Positions 48,695 to 58,166 of a DNA stretch of 64,000 bases are shown piece after piece (position 1 is the first letter of the stretch; every line of letters starts with the position of its first letter). Below the pieces are notes generated by a model. That model was not told where the DNA came from, did no database searches, and saw nothing but the letters and a program-made list of their open reading frames with translations. Source of the stretch: Amycolatopsis sp. CA-230715 (GTDB taxonomy: Bacteria > Actinomycetota > Actinomycetes > Mycobacteriales > Pseudonocardiaceae); the NCBI RefSeq assembly GCF_018736145.1, contig NZ_CP059997.1, positions 2,541,501 through 2,605,500 of the forward strand, read 5' to 3'. Both the position numbers and the translations under genes were made by a program.

Positions 48695-49774
48695 ATGATC
48701 GCCACGGTGGTGTGGGGAACGGGCAATGTGGGCCGCGCGGCGATCCGGGCCGTCGAAGCCCATCCGGCACTGAAGCTCGCCGCCGTGCTGGTGCACGCCC
48801 CGGACAAGGTAGGCAAGGACGCGGGCGAACTCGCCGGGCTCGGCACCGAACTGGGTGTCGCCGCCACCGACGACATCGAAACCGTGCTGGCGGCGGGCCC
48901 GCGGGCGGTCGTGTACGCGGCGTCCGGCGACATCCGCCCTGACGACGCGCTCGCCGACATCGTGCGGGCGATCCGGGCGGGCGCGGTCGTGGTGAGCCCG
49001 GCGCTCTACCCGTTGTACGACCAGCGGAACGCGCCGCCGGAACTGCGGGAGCCGGTGCTGGCCGCGATCGCCGACGGCGGCGGCTCGCTGTTCGTCTCCG
49101 GCGTCGATCCCGGCTGGGGCAACGACGTGCTGCCGCTGCTGGTCAGCGGGCTCGGCACCATTGTGGACGGCATCCGCTGCCAGGAGATCTTCGACTACTC
49201 GACCTACGAACAACCCGATTCCGTGCGGTACCTGGTCGGGATGGGCCAGCCGATGGACTACCAGCCGCCGATGCTCATGGCCGGTGTGCCGTCGATGGTG
49301 TGGGGCGGGCAGATCCGGTTGATGGCGCGCGCACTGGATGTGGAAGTCGAGGAGCTTCGCGAAACGCTCGACCGGCGGCCGCTCGAAGAAACCGTGACGA
49401 CGCGGACAATGGGCGAGTTCGAAGCGGGAACCCAAGGGGCGGTGCGGTTCGAGGTCCAGGGCATCGTGGACGGCGAGCCGCGGATCGTCATCGAGCACGT
49501 CACGCGCATCCACCCGTCGTGCGCGCCGGAGTGGCCGAAACCGCCGAGCGGGGACGGCGCGCACCGCGTGCTCATCGAAGGGCGGCCGCGGATCGAAGTC
49601 ACCGTCGAAGCGAGCGACGAAGGCGAAAACCGTTCCGCGGGCGGCAATGCCACCGCCGTCGGACGGCTCGTCGGCGCGATCGACTGGCTCGTGGAAGCGA
49701 AACCCGGTCTCTACGACGCGCTCGACGTCCCGCTGCGCCCGGCGGCGGGCCGGTTCGGAAGGAGCCGTGGATGA
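48695..49774 (+). CDS. DapB-like NAD(P)-dependent dehydrogenase
   Basis: The 359-residue protein has an N-terminal Rossmann domain (VVWGTGNVGRAAIRA) resembling dihydrodipicolinate reductase, then FVSGVDPGWGNDVLPLLVSG. This layout is that of the 2,4-diaminopentanoate-dehydrogenase-like/DapB N-terminal family found in many actinomycetes. It is not the housekeeping DapB (too long and lacking the usual HHxxKxDAPSG loop). The following AhpD-like gene overlaps its stop (ATGA), so they act together, possibly in steroid or amine catabolism next to the cholesterol oxidase. The substrate is unknown. Confidence 0.75.
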   Translation: MIATVVWGTGNVGRAAIRAVEAHPALKLAAVLVHAPDKVGKDAGELAGLGTELGVAATDDIETVLAAGPRAVVYAASGDIRPDDALADIVRAIRAGAVVVSPALYPLYDQRNAPPELREPVLAAIADGGGSLFVSGVDPGWGNDVLPLLVSGLGTIVDGIRCQEIFDYSTYEQPDSVRYLVGMGQPMDYQPPMLMAGVPSMVWGGQIRLMARALDVEVEELRETLDRRPLEETVTTRTMGEFEAGTQGAVRFEVQGIVDGEPRIVIEHVTRIHPSCAPEWPKPPSGDGAHRVLIEGRPRIEVTVEASDEGENRSAGGNATAVGRLVGAIDWLVEAKPGLYDALDVPLRPAAGRFGRSRG

Positions 49775-50256
49775 ACATCGACATCCCCGAGGGCAAGGAC
49801 CCGATCGGCTACGTGTGGGGCGAGATGGTGCCGGGGATCGGGCCCGCGGCGGCCAACCTCTCGCTGGCCGTCTACGCGCACACCACGTTGGGGTTACGCG
49901 AATTCGAGGCGGCGAGGCTGCGGATCGCGCAGATCAACGGGTGCGTGTTCTGCCTCGACTGGCGCACCGAACGGGACGGCGAAAAGGTCGAGGCGGAATT
50001 CGCCGACGCCGTGCTCGACTGGCGCGCCACCGATCGCTTCGACGACCGGACGCGGCTCGCGGCCGAGTACGCCGAACGCTACGCGCTGGACCACCACGGC
50101 CTCGACGAGGAATTCTGGGCGAGGATGGCGAAGCACTACGACCAACGGGAAATCGTCGAACTGAGCATGAGCATCGGCTCGTGGCTGGCGTTCGGCAGGC
50201 TCAACCACGTCCTCGGCCTCGACGTCGTCTGCGTGCTGCCGTCCCACCGGTCGTGA
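49771..50256 (+). CDS. Carboxymuconolactone decarboxylase/AhpD-like protein
   Basis: The 161-residue helical protein has the AhpD active-site motif C58-x2-C61 (NGCVFCLDW) preceded by acidic residues and followed by a conserved His region (FGRLNHVLGLD). It probably reduces peroxides or relays disulfides. GGAGCCGTGG lies upstream, and the ATG overlaps the stop of the DapB-like dehydrogenase. It converges on the cholesterol oxidase gene six bases away. Confidence 0.82.
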   Translation: MNIDIPEGKDPIGYVWGEMVPGIGPAAANLSLAVYAHTTLGLREFEAARLRIAQINGCVFCLDWRTERDGEKVEAEFADAVLDWRATDRFDDRTRLAAEYAERYALDHHGLDEEFWARMAKHYDQREIVELSMSIGSWLAFGRLNHVLGLDVVCVLPSHRS

Positions 50257-50262
50257 GGGACC

Positions 50263-51882
50263 TCAGAAGTCCGCCGCGATGATCTTTTCGATGTTCCGCT
50301 CCGCCAGCGCCGTGATGGTGACGAACGGGTTGACGCTGGTGTTGCCGGGGATCAGCGCGCCGTCGATGACGTAGAGGCCCCGGTACCCGGCGAGCCTGCC
50401 GTAGTTGTCGGTGGCCTTGTCCAGCACCGCGCCGCCGAGCGGATGGTAGGTGAGGTGATCGCCCCAGATCTTGTACACGCCGAACAGATCCGTCCGGTAG
50501 ATCGTCCCCTCCTTCGCGTTGATCCGGTCGAAAATGGACTTCGCCATGTCGATCGACGGCTGTTTCCACGCCGTCTGCCAGTTCAGGTCGACGCGCCCGG
50601 TGGCCGGATTCCAGGTGAACCGGGCGCGGTTCGGGTTCTTGGTGATGGACAGGTAGAACGACGCCCAGGTTTCGATCCCGGTCGGCAGCGGCGCGACCTC
50701 CGCGAAGGCACCGCCCGCCGCCCAGTTGTCGATACCACCGGTGGGGATGGATGCCTGCAGGCTGCCGGTCGGGTCCCAGAGGTGGTTGGCCCGCCCGCAC
50801 ATCACGTTCCCGTTGTCGCCCCAGCACTGTCCGATCTCACCGTTCAAATTGGACAGTGCGCCGGTCGCCTTCAGCTTCACCAGCAGCTTGCTCGTGCCGA
50901 CGCTGCCCGCGGCGAAGAACACCTTGTCCGCGGTCACCTCCTTGGTGCCCGACACCGCGCCCGTGGTGGTGAGCTGCTCCAGGGAAACCGCGTACCCGCC
51001 ACCGGACGCGGGCGCCACCGAGGTCACGCGGTGCAGCGGGGAAACGGTGACCCGCCCGGTCGCCTTCGCCGCGCGGAGGTAGGTCTGCCGCAGGGACTTC
51101 TTGCCGTAGTTGTTGCCATACAGGATTTCCCCGGCCAGCGCCGATTTCGGCACGGTGCCCGCCAGTTCCCGCTTCATGTAGTCCCAGTCGTACACGTCGG
51201 GCACGAACACGAACGGGAATCCGGACCGCTGCGCGTGCTTCCGGCCGACGCGCGCGTACTGGTAGCACTCGGCGCTGTCGAACCACGCCGGGTCGATCGT
51301 GCCGACGCCGAGGCCGGTGTTGGCGCGCGGGTAGTAGACGTCGTACATCTCGGCCGCGTCGACGGTCGGAAGGATCGCGCCGAAGTTCTCCCGCTTCGGC
51401 GTGACGGCCATGCCGCCGTTGACGAGCGAGCCACCGCCGACGCCGCGGCCCTGGTACACGGTGATGCCGCTGAACTCCTCGGCGTCGAGAATCCCGGTGT
51501 AGCGCGGGATGTCGCGGTCGATGGGGAAGCCGAGGAAGTTGGACAGCGGCTGCTTCGTCCTGGTGCGCAGCCAGTACGAGCGCTGGTCGGGGCTGGTCGT
51601 GTTGGCGAAGATCTTGCCGTCGGAACCGGGGGTGTCCCATGCCATGCCGAGTTCGGCCAGGTGCACGTCGACACCGGCCTGCGCGAGCCGCAGCGCGGCG
51701 ACCGAGCCGCCGTACCCGGAGCCGATCACGAGCACCGGCACCCGCGCCCCGTCGGGAAGGGCGGCGGCGCGCGCCGGAGTCGCGGCCAGCGCGGCGCCAG
51801 CTAAGATAGAACCAGTTCCTGCAATGAAGACGCGGCGTGACATCGCGTCGAATAGCGTTTCCCGCTTGACATTCCCGCTCAT
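50263..51882 (-). CDS. Tat-exported cholesterol oxidase (GMC family)
   Basis: The 539-residue flavoprotein has a Tat signal (SRRVFIAGTGSILAGAALAA) and an FAD-binding GSGYGGSVAALRL. The family block VYQGRGVGGGSLVNGGMAVT follows. The catalytic His lies in YHPLGG and the active-site Asn in NPFVTITALAERN, matching Streptomyces cholesterol oxidase (ChoA class, non-covalent FAD). It oxidises and isomerises 3-beta-hydroxysterols outside the cell. ATG 51882 follows GAGGAT-like bases. It is monocistronic on the minus strand. Confidence 0.92.
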   Translation of the reverse strand: MSGNVKRETLFDAMSRRVFIAGTGSILAGAALAATPARAAALPDGARVPVLVIGSGYGGSVAALRLAQAGVDVHLAELGMAWDTPGSDGKIFANTTSPDQRSYWLRTRTKQPLSNFLGFPIDRDIPRYTGILDAEEFSGITVYQGRGVGGGSLVNGGMAVTPKRENFGAILPTVDAAEMYDVYYPRANTGLGVGTIDPAWFDSAECYQYARVGRKHAQRSGFPFVFVPDVYDWDYMKRELAGTVPKSALAGEILYGNNYGKKSLRQTYLRAAKATGRVTVSPLHRVTSVAPASGGGYAVSLEQLTTTGAVSGTKEVTADKVFFAAGSVGTSKLLVKLKATGALSNLNGEIGQCWGDNGNVMCGRANHLWDPTGSLQASIPTGGIDNWAAGGAFAEVAPLPTGIETWASFYLSITKNPNRARFTWNPATGRVDLNWQTAWKQPSIDMAKSIFDRINAKEGTIYRTDLFGVYKIWGDHLTYHPLGGAVLDKATDNYGRLAGYRGLYVIDGALIPGNTSVNPFVTITALAERNIEKIIAADF

Positions 51883-52113
51883 ATCAAGATCCTCACCGTT
51901 GAGGTATTGAGAACAAGTTATAACTCTCCGGTGCGGACAAGTCGACACGTGACGGCGGGGTTCCCCCGGGTGTCGGCACCGCGTTGCCGCGAATGGGCCA
52001 AGGGGACGAACGTCCAGAACCTGCTGTCCGTTCTCCCCTGCCGCCCCGGAAACCGGCACCGCGCGCGATAGCTTCCGGAAGGGCCATCCCCGGCGAACGC
52101 GTGAGGAAGAACG

Positions 52114-52953
52114 ATGACCGATCCCCTGCCCGTGGTACTGGTGCACGGTTTCTGGCACGGCAGCTGGTGCTGGAGCCGGGTGACCGAGCACCTGGCCGGT
52201 CGCGGGATCCGGTCGGTCGCGGTCGACCTCGACGGGCACGGGCTGCGGAGCCCCGCACTGCGCGCCCGCTGGGCACGGCCGTTCGACGCGGCGGCGTTCG
52301 CCACCGAGTCCTCACCGGTCTCGACCGTCACCGCGTCCTCCGCGGCGGCCGCCCTCGCCGATCAGGTCCGCACGATCGGCGACGGGCGGCCGTGCCTGGT
52401 GGTCGCGCACAGCATGGGCGGCGCGGTCGCGACCGCGCTCGCGGAACTAGTCCCCGAGCTCGTGGGCGGGCTCGTCTACGTGGCCGCGATCGCCCCGGTG
52501 CACGAACCAGCCGGCTTTTACGCCGCCTGCCCGGAAAACGCGGGCGAGAAGCTGTCCCGGCTCCTGGTGGCCGACCCCGCGGTGATCGGCGCGTCGCGCA
52601 TCGACTTCGGCGATCCGGACGCGCGCGGGCAGATCAAGGAAGCGTTGTGCCACGACGTCGACGACGCCATGGCGGAGGCCGCGATCGCCCTGCTGAGCCC
52701 GGACGGCCCGCTGGGGATGCTCACCGAGGAACCGACCGCGACGGCGGATCGCTACGGCGGCGTCCCGCACACCTACGTGACCTGCGCACGGGACAACGCC
52801 ATCCGGCTGCCGCTGCAGCACCGGTTCATTAAGGAGATCGACGCCGTGTCGGCCGCCCCGACCACCGTGGTCGAACTCGGCACCTCCCATTCCCCGTTCC
52901 TGTCCCAGCCCGCCGCGCTCGCCGAAGCGATCGCCGAAGCCGCACGGGCCTGA
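52114..52953 (+). CDS. Alpha/beta hydrolase (salicylate esterase-like)
   Basis: The 279-residue hydrolase has VLVHGFWHGSWCWSRVTEHL at the oxyanion hole, nucleophile elbow VVAHSMGGAVATA, and a terminal His in LGTSHSPFLSQP. The pattern is that of plant hydroxynitrile-lyase/methyl-salicylate-esterase-like proteins common in actinomycetes. GAGGAAG precedes the ATG. It lies divergent from the cholesterol oxidase and converges with the flavin monooxygenase three bases away; substrate unknown. Confidence 0.85.
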   Translation: MTDPLPVVLVHGFWHGSWCWSRVTEHLAGRGIRSVAVDLDGHGLRSPALRARWARPFDAAAFATESSPVSTVTASSAAAALADQVRTIGDGRPCLVVAHSMGGAVATALAELVPELVGGLVYVAAIAPVHEPAGFYAACPENAGEKLSRLLVADPAVIGASRIDFGDPDARGQIKEALCHDVDDAMAEAAIALLSPDGPLGMLTEEPTATADRYGGVPHTYVTCARDNAIRLPLQHRFIKEIDAVSAAPTTVVELGTSHSPFLSQPAALAEAIAEAARA

Positions 52954-52956
52954 GGC

Positions 52957-54099
52957 TCATTTCTCCGGAATCTGGCCCATCTCGGCGGGATCGGCCTCGG
53001 CCACGAGATCGTCCGCACCGCCTTCGAGCCGCTTGGCCATTTCGGTGGCACGCGGCACCATCGACGCCTCGTAGGCGCGCACCGCGTCCTCGACGGTGGC
53101 GGAATTGACCAACGCGAGCGCGAGTTCGCTCGCGTCGAGCATGGCCAGGTTGACGCCGACCCCGAGCGGCGGCATGAGGTGCGCGGCGTCGCCGAGCAGC
53201 GTCAGGCTCGGCGAGTGCTCCCACGTGTGCGGCACCGGCAGGGCGAAGAGCGGGCGGTCGACGTAGGGACCGTCGTTCTCGGTGATCATCCGCAGGATCT
53301 CCGGCGACCAGCCCGCGAACTCGGCCAGCAGGTGCGCGCGGATGCCTTCGGTGTCACCGGCGCGCAGCCCGCTCGACTCGATCCAGTCGGCGCGGATCCG
53401 CTGGATGACGTAGACGCGCAGGTGCCCGCCGCTGTTGCGCTGCGCGAACAGGCCGCGCTCGCCGTCGGCGACGTGGGCGCTCCCCTGTCCGACCAATTCG
53501 GAAAGTTCGGGGTGCGCGGTCTCCATGTCGTGGAACCACGCTTCGAGGATGCTGACCCCGATGTAACCGGGTTTCGCGGGCGACACCGCCGCGCGGACGC
53601 GGGAGTACGCACCGTCCGCGCCGATCACCAGATCCGCTTCCTCGATAGTCCCGTCGGCGAAGGTCAGCGTGCGCGGCCCATCGGCGGGACCGCGCACCGA
53701 TTCGAGCGTCCGTCCCCAGTGGACGGTGCCGTCGGCGAGCGAGCCCAGCAGCAGTTCGCGGAGCTGCCCGCGATCGATCTCGGGGCCCGCGATCTCGTCC
53801 TCGGCTGGCAGGTGGTGGGCGAGCAGGCGCCCCGACGGGTCCAGCAGGCGCATTTCCTGCCCCTCCGGCCTGGCGAGCGCGAAGAACTCGTCGAGGAGGC
53901 CCGCTTCGCGGAGCGCGAGCTGGCCGTCGTCCTCGTGCAGGTCGAGCGAGCCGCCCTGGTCGCGGGATCGCCCGTCCGGGTCGCGGTCGTGCACCGTCAC
54001 CGCGATCCCGTGCCGCTGCAGGATGCGCGCGCAGGTCAAGCCGCCCGGCCCGGCGCCGACGATGCTGATCCGCGCGTGTCCCGGCTTCGGAGAGTCCAC
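52957..54099 (-). CDS. FAD-dependent aromatic/tetracycline monooxygenase (TetX-like)
   Basis: The 380-residue flavoprotein has ISIVGAGPGGLTCARIL at the N-terminus, the DG motif in DLVIGADGAYSRVRAA and the GD motif in LTLLGDAAHLMPPLGVGVNLA. These define class A flavin hydroxylases; overall similarity favours the TetX-like branch. GTG 54099 is selected because AAAGGA lies seven bases upstream. A CACT-N5-AGTG palindrome in the AT-rich region near 54162 may be an operator, but it is short. Substrate unknown. Confidence 0.83.
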   Translation of the reverse strand: MDSPKPGHARISIVGAGPGGLTCARILQRHGIAVTVHDRDPDGRSRDQGGSLDLHEDDGQLALREAGLLDEFFALARPEGQEMRLLDPSGRLLAHHLPAEDEIAGPEIDRGQLRELLLGSLADGTVHWGRTLESVRGPADGPRTLTFADGTIEEADLVIGADGAYSRVRAAVSPAKPGYIGVSILEAWFHDMETAHPELSELVGQGSAHVADGERGLFAQRNSGGHLRVYVIQRIRADWIESSGLRAGDTEGIRAHLLAEFAGWSPEILRMITENDGPYVDRPLFALPVPHTWEHSPSLTLLGDAAHLMPPLGVGVNLAMLDASELALALVNSATVEDAVRAYEASMVPRATEMAKRLEGGADDLVAEADPAEMGQIPEK

Positions 54100-54199
54100 A
54101 GTGGATTCCTTTCGCACTCGGGGCCGCCCCGGTGGCACCCCCGAGACCACTCAAGCGTACTCACTCCAAAAGTGCAATCGCTTTATCTTCGTCCTTGCT

Positions 54200-54904
54200 T
54201 CAGGACTGTCGAGCAGCGCGCTTCTCGGTTTCCTCGACCAGCCAGCGGGCGACGTCGACGACCTTCATGTTCGAATCCTGGGAAGCGCGGACGAGGAGCT
54301 GGAAGGCCCGCTGACCGGTGAGTCGGTCCCGCTGCATCAGGATTCCCTTGGCCTGGCCGAGGATGTCGCGGTTGGCCAATGCCTCGTTGAGGTGGTGTTC
54401 GTGCGTGGCACCGGCGAGCGCGACCGCGGCGTGCTGGGCGAACAGGTCGATCAGGACCTCCGCGTCCGGCGTGAACGCTTCGGTTTCGTCCGAGTAGAGG
54501 TTGAGCGCGCCGAGTTGCTCCCGTCGCACGAACAACCGGCGCGCCAGCAGGCTGCGCGCGCCCAGCTCGTACGCCCTCGCGGCGTAGCGCGGCCACGGCT
54601 GGTCCGGTTTGCCGAAATCGGGGATCCGCACGGTGTGGTGCGCGCGGATCGAGGTCAGGCAGGGACCTTCACCGAGTTCGGTCTGCAGCTCGTCGAGTTC
54701 GGCGACCACGGGATCGCTGGGCGCCTCGGAGGTAATCGCCTTGCCCCGCACCAGCGAGATCCCGGCCCAGGTCACCGCGGGGACCATGTCCACGACGGCG
54801 TCGACGATCGCGTTCAGGGTGGTCGGATGATCGGTCTCGTCCTGCAGACTCAGCGCGAGCTCGCTCATCCGGTGTGCGAGCTGCTGCTGCGCGGTGTCGT
54901 GCAT
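54200..54904 (-). CDS. GAF-ANTAR response regulator (RNA-binding antiterminator type)
   Basis: The 234-residue protein has a GAF domain (about residues 15-160; GPCLTSIRAHHTVRIPDFGKP) and a C-terminal ANTAR domain (NRDILGQAKGILMQRDRL, AFQLLVRASQDSNMKVVDVA). ANTAR dimers bind paired RNA hairpins and prevent termination. GGAGG lies before ATG 54904. No receiver domain is present, so GAF ligand binding should be the input. Its RNA targets are not apparent here. Confidence 0.88.
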   Translation of the reverse strand: MHDTAQQQLAHRMSELALSLQDETDHPTTLNAIVDAVVDMVPAVTWAGISLVRGKAITSEAPSDPVVAELDELQTELGEGPCLTSIRAHHTVRIPDFGKPDQPWPRYAARAYELGARSLLARRLFVRREQLGALNLYSDETEAFTPDAEVLIDLFAQHAAVALAGATHEHHLNEALANRDILGQAKGILMQRDRLTGQRAFQLLVRASQDSNMKVVDVARWLVEETEKRAARQS

Positions 54905-55083
54905 CGCATACCTCCCCGCGACGTCGAAGGCCAGGACGGCGACCGGGGGCCCGTACCCTGCGCTGTTGAAGGCGCGGAGCTGCTCCCACCCAGCCACCTC
55001 GCGACGAGATCCGCGGGTACAGCGAGCCCTAGTCCCGTCCGTGACCTCTGGAGTACCCGGGTCGGCCCTCGGCACAAACGCGC

Positions 55084-56004
55084 TCAGGTCCCCGCCGTGG
55101 GCAGCAGATCGGACGCGGTCGCGGTGATCGTCCGGAGCGCGCGGGCGATCGTGGGGTTTTCGCGGGCGCCCATCCTGGTGACCGCGAGGATCCGGCGGGC
55201 GGGCGCGGGTTCGCCGCGCAGCGGGATGCGGGTGACCGGCCAGTGGCCGTGCAGGCGGGCCAGCCGCGGGACGAGGCTGACGCCGAACCCGTGCGCGACG
55301 AACGCCGTGCCGGTGTCCCATTCGTCGGCGTAGTGCGCGATATCGGGCGAAAAACCCGCCGCCATGCACGCGGTGGTGACCAGGTGGTGGTAGGTGCTCC
55401 CCGACTTGCTGACGATCCAGGGTTCGTTCGCGGCATCGGAAAGGCTGACCGACGGGCGTTCGGTCAGCGGGTGCCCCGCGTGCGTGACCAGGTCGAGCGG
55501 GTCGTCGAGCAGCGGTTGCTGGTCGAACCGCTGATCCGACAGCGGCGGGGTGTCCGCCGTGACGATCACCAGCGCCAGATCGGCGTGCCCGCCCAGCAGC
55601 AGGTCGAAGCAGCGAGCGGGCTCGGCTTCGATCAGGCGCACGGTCAGCCCGGGGAAGCCGTCGCGCAGGTCCGCCGCGGCCGGGGGCAGCAGGTGCGTCG
55701 CGGCCGTCGAGAACCCGCACAGCGTGAAGGGGCCGCTGGGTTCGTCGGCCAGCTCGGCCAGGTCCACCCGCGCCCGTTCCCATTGCGCGTAAAGGGTTTC
55801 CGCGTGGCGCAGCACCGTGCGCGCGGCCGAGGTGAGCTGGATCCGCCGCCCCTGCGGGACCACCAGTTCGACGCCGAGTTCCGCGGAGAGCTGGCGTAGC
55901 TGGTGCGACACCGCGGACGGCGTGTAGTTCAGCGCCTGCGCCGCGGCGGTGACGGTGCCGTGCTCGGCGACGAGCTGGAGCACGCGGAGCCTGCTGTCAA
56001 TCAT
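55084..56004 (-). CDS. LysR-family transcriptional regulator
   Basis: The 306-residue LysR protein has N-terminal HTH (LRVLQLVAEHGTVTAAAQAL then NYTPSAVSHQLRQL) and a periplasmic-binding-like effector domain. ATG 56004 (MIDSRLRVL) is chosen over an upstream frame. It is divergent from the betaine-demethylation operon with about 100 bp between. It is probably its activator, responding to a methylated amine such as glycine betaine or a degradation product. Confidence 0.88.
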   Translation of the reverse strand: MIDSRLRVLQLVAEHGTVTAAAQALNYTPSAVSHQLRQLSAELGVELVVPQGRRIQLTSAARTVLRHAETLYAQWERARVDLAELADEPSGPFTLCGFSTAATHLLPPAAADLRDGFPGLTVRLIEAEPARCFDLLLGGHADLALVIVTADTPPLSDQRFDQQPLLDDPLDLVTHAGHPLTERPSVSLSDAANEPWIVSKSGSTYHHLVTTACMAAGFSPDIAHYADEWDTGTAFVAHGFGVSLVPRLARLHGHWPVTRIPLRGEPAPARRILAVTRMGARENPTIARALRTITATASDLLPTAGT

Positions 56005-56107
56005 GCAAGGATTTTGCACGGTTTCCTGCGCGGACGTTTGATTGTCCGCAGCGGTGCCTGGCCGCACCCTGGGTGGACGCGGCCCCTACCACCTCCCGAG
56101 GAGCGGT

Positions 56108-58147
56108 ATGCGCACCACGGATCCGCTGCTTCAGCCGTTCACGATCAGGCACCTCACCTTGCGCAACCGCGTGGTGAGCACGTCGCACGAGCCCGCGTTC
56201 GCCGACGGCGGCCTGCCGAAGGACCGCTACCGGGCCTACCACCTGGAGAAGGCGCGGGGCGGGGTCGGACTGACCATGATCGGCGGTTCCGCGGTCGTGT
56301 CACCGGACAGCCCGCCGTCGTTCGGCAACGTGCGGCTGCACGACGACGAAGTGGTGCACTGGCTGCGCCTGCTCGCTGGCGACGTGCACGCCGAGGGCGC
56401 GGCGGTGATGTGCCAGATCACCCATCTCGGCCGCCGCACCAGCAACTACTCCGGCGACTGGCTGCCGGTGCTGTCCGCGTCACCGCTGCGCGAACCCGCG
56501 CACCGGGCGTTCCCGAAGGAGGCGGAGCACTGGGACCTGGACCGGATCGCGCGGGACTACGCCGCCGCGGCCGCCGGCTGCCGGGACGGGCACCTCGACG
56601 GCGTGGAAATCCAGTCGTACGGCCATTTCCTGGACAGCTTCCTCTCCCCCGCGACCAACCGGCGCCACGACGAGTTCGGCGGCAGCCTGGAAAACCGCAT
56701 GGCGTTCCCGCGCCGGGTGATCAGGGCGGTGCGCGAAGCCGTCGGCCCGGACTTCGTCGTCGGCATCAGGATGTCGCTCGACGAGGACCGGCCCGGCGGG
56801 CTCACCTTCGACGAGGCCCTGACCGCGGCGCGGTGCTTCGTCGACGACGGCATCGACTTCGTCAGCACCATCCGGGGAACGATCGAAAGCGACGCGACGC
56901 TGGCCAGGGTGATCCCGTCGATGGGCACCCCGGCCGCGCCGTTTCTGGAGTTCACCGCCGAGGTCAAGCGCCGCCTCGGGATCCCGGTGATGCACGCCGC
57001 GCGCATCGCCGACGTCGCCACCGCCCGCCACGCCGTCCGCGAGGGCCTGCTCGACCTCGTCGGCATGACCCGCGCCCAGATCGCCGACCCGCACCTGGTC
57101 GCCAAGATCGCCGCGGGCGAGGAGGACCGGATCCGGCCGTGCGTCGGCGCGAGCTACTGCCTGGACGCGATCTACGACTCCGGGGACACCAAGTGCGTCC
57201 ACAACCCCGCCACCGGCAGGGAGCTGTCGCTGCCGCACACGATCAGCCCCGCGGCGCACCGGATCAAGGCCGTCGTCGTCGGCGCCGGTCCCGCCGGTCT
57301 CGAAGCGGCGCGCGTGCTCGGCGAACGCGGGCACGAGGTCGTCGTGTTCGAAGCCAATGACGTACCGGGCGGGCAGGTGCGCATCGCCGCGTCGAACCCC
57401 CGCAGGCGGGATCTGCTCGGCATCGTCGGCTGGCGGGTCGAGGAGTGCAAGCGGCACGGCGTCGACATCCGGTGCGGTGTCCTCGCCGAGCCGGAGGACG
57501 TCCTCGCCGAGGCGCCCGAGGTCGTCGTCATCGCCACCGGCGGCCTGCCGAACACGGCGTTCCTCGCCAAGGGAGGTGATCTCGTGGCCGACACGTGGGA
57601 CGTGCTCACCGGCGCGCTGCGGCCGCGCGGGCCCGTGCTGGTCTACGACGACAACGGCGCGTACCCGGGGATGGACGCGACGGAAGTGCTTGCCCGCCAA
57701 GGGATCGAGGTCGAGTACGTGACACCGGAGCGGACGCTCGCCCCGGACGTCGGCAGCATGAACTCCCCCGCCTACCTCAAGGTCTTCGCCGAGCACGGGG
57801 TGCGCGTCACGATGGCGCACCGGCTGCGCTCCGTGCGGCGCACCGGTGACGGTTCCCTGATCGCGACGGTGTCCAGCGATTACGCGGACGCGGAGTTCGA
57901 GCGCGCGGTGTCCGCGGTGGTGGTCGAACACGGGACGCTGCCCAACGACGACCTCTACCGCGCGCTGCTCCCCGGCTCGGCGAACCTCGGCGAGGTCGAC
58001 CACCACGCCCTGCTGGGCCTCGATCCGCAGCGCGTCGTCCGCCATCCCGGCGGGCGCTACCGGCTGTTCCGCATCGGCGATGCCGTGACCAGCCGCAACA
58101 TCCACGCCGCCACGTTCGACGCGCTGCGGCTGTGCCTGCCGATCTGA
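56108..58147 (+). CDS. OYE-type N-methyl amino acid demethylase (dimethylglycine/N-methylproline demethylase-like)
   Basis: The 679-residue protein has an FMN TIM-barrel half (residues 1 to about 340) and a C-terminal FAD/NAD domain half with VVVGAGPAGLEAARVL. The 4Fe-4S site is RPCVGASYCLDAI then GDTKCVHNP. The second Cys of the trimethylamine-dehydrogenase pattern (CIGCN) is Ala, as in the DgcA/stachydrine-demethylase subfamily from memory. It would oxidatively demethylate dimethylglycine or N-methylproline. GAGGAG precedes ATG 56108. It is first in an operon with a Rieske oxygenase and its reductase. Confidence 0.83.
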   Translation: MRTTDPLLQPFTIRHLTLRNRVVSTSHEPAFADGGLPKDRYRAYHLEKARGGVGLTMIGGSAVVSPDSPPSFGNVRLHDDEVVHWLRLLAGDVHAEGAAVMCQITHLGRRTSNYSGDWLPVLSASPLREPAHRAFPKEAEHWDLDRIARDYAAAAAGCRDGHLDGVEIQSYGHFLDSFLSPATNRRHDEFGGSLENRMAFPRRVIRAVREAVGPDFVVGIRMSLDEDRPGGLTFDEALTAARCFVDDGIDFVSTIRGTIESDATLARVIPSMGTPAAPFLEFTAEVKRRLGIPVMHAARIADVATARHAVREGLLDLVGMTRAQIADPHLVAKIAAGEEDRIRPCVGASYCLDAIYDSGDTKCVHNPATGRELSLPHTISPAAHRIKAVVVGAGPAGLEAARVLGERGHEVVVFEANDVPGGQVRIAASNPRRRDLLGIVGWRVEECKRHGVDIRCGVLAEPEDVLAEAPEVVVIATGGLPNTAFLAKGGDLVADTWDVLTGALRPRGPVLVYDDNGAYPGMDATEVLARQGIEVEYVTPERTLAPDVGSMNSPAYLKVFAEHGVRVTMAHRLRSVRRTGDGSLIATVSSDYADAEFERAVSAVVVEHGTLPNDDLYRALLPGSANLGEVDHHALLGLDPQRVVRHPGGRYRLFRIGDAVTSRNIHAATFDALRLCLPI

Positions 58148-58166
58148 TCAGGAAGGACCGGAGACC

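Noticed and set aside
54162..54174. CACT-N5-AGTG palindrome upstream of the TetX-like gene
   Set aside because: Four-base arms are expected by chance; mentioned only in the gene entry.
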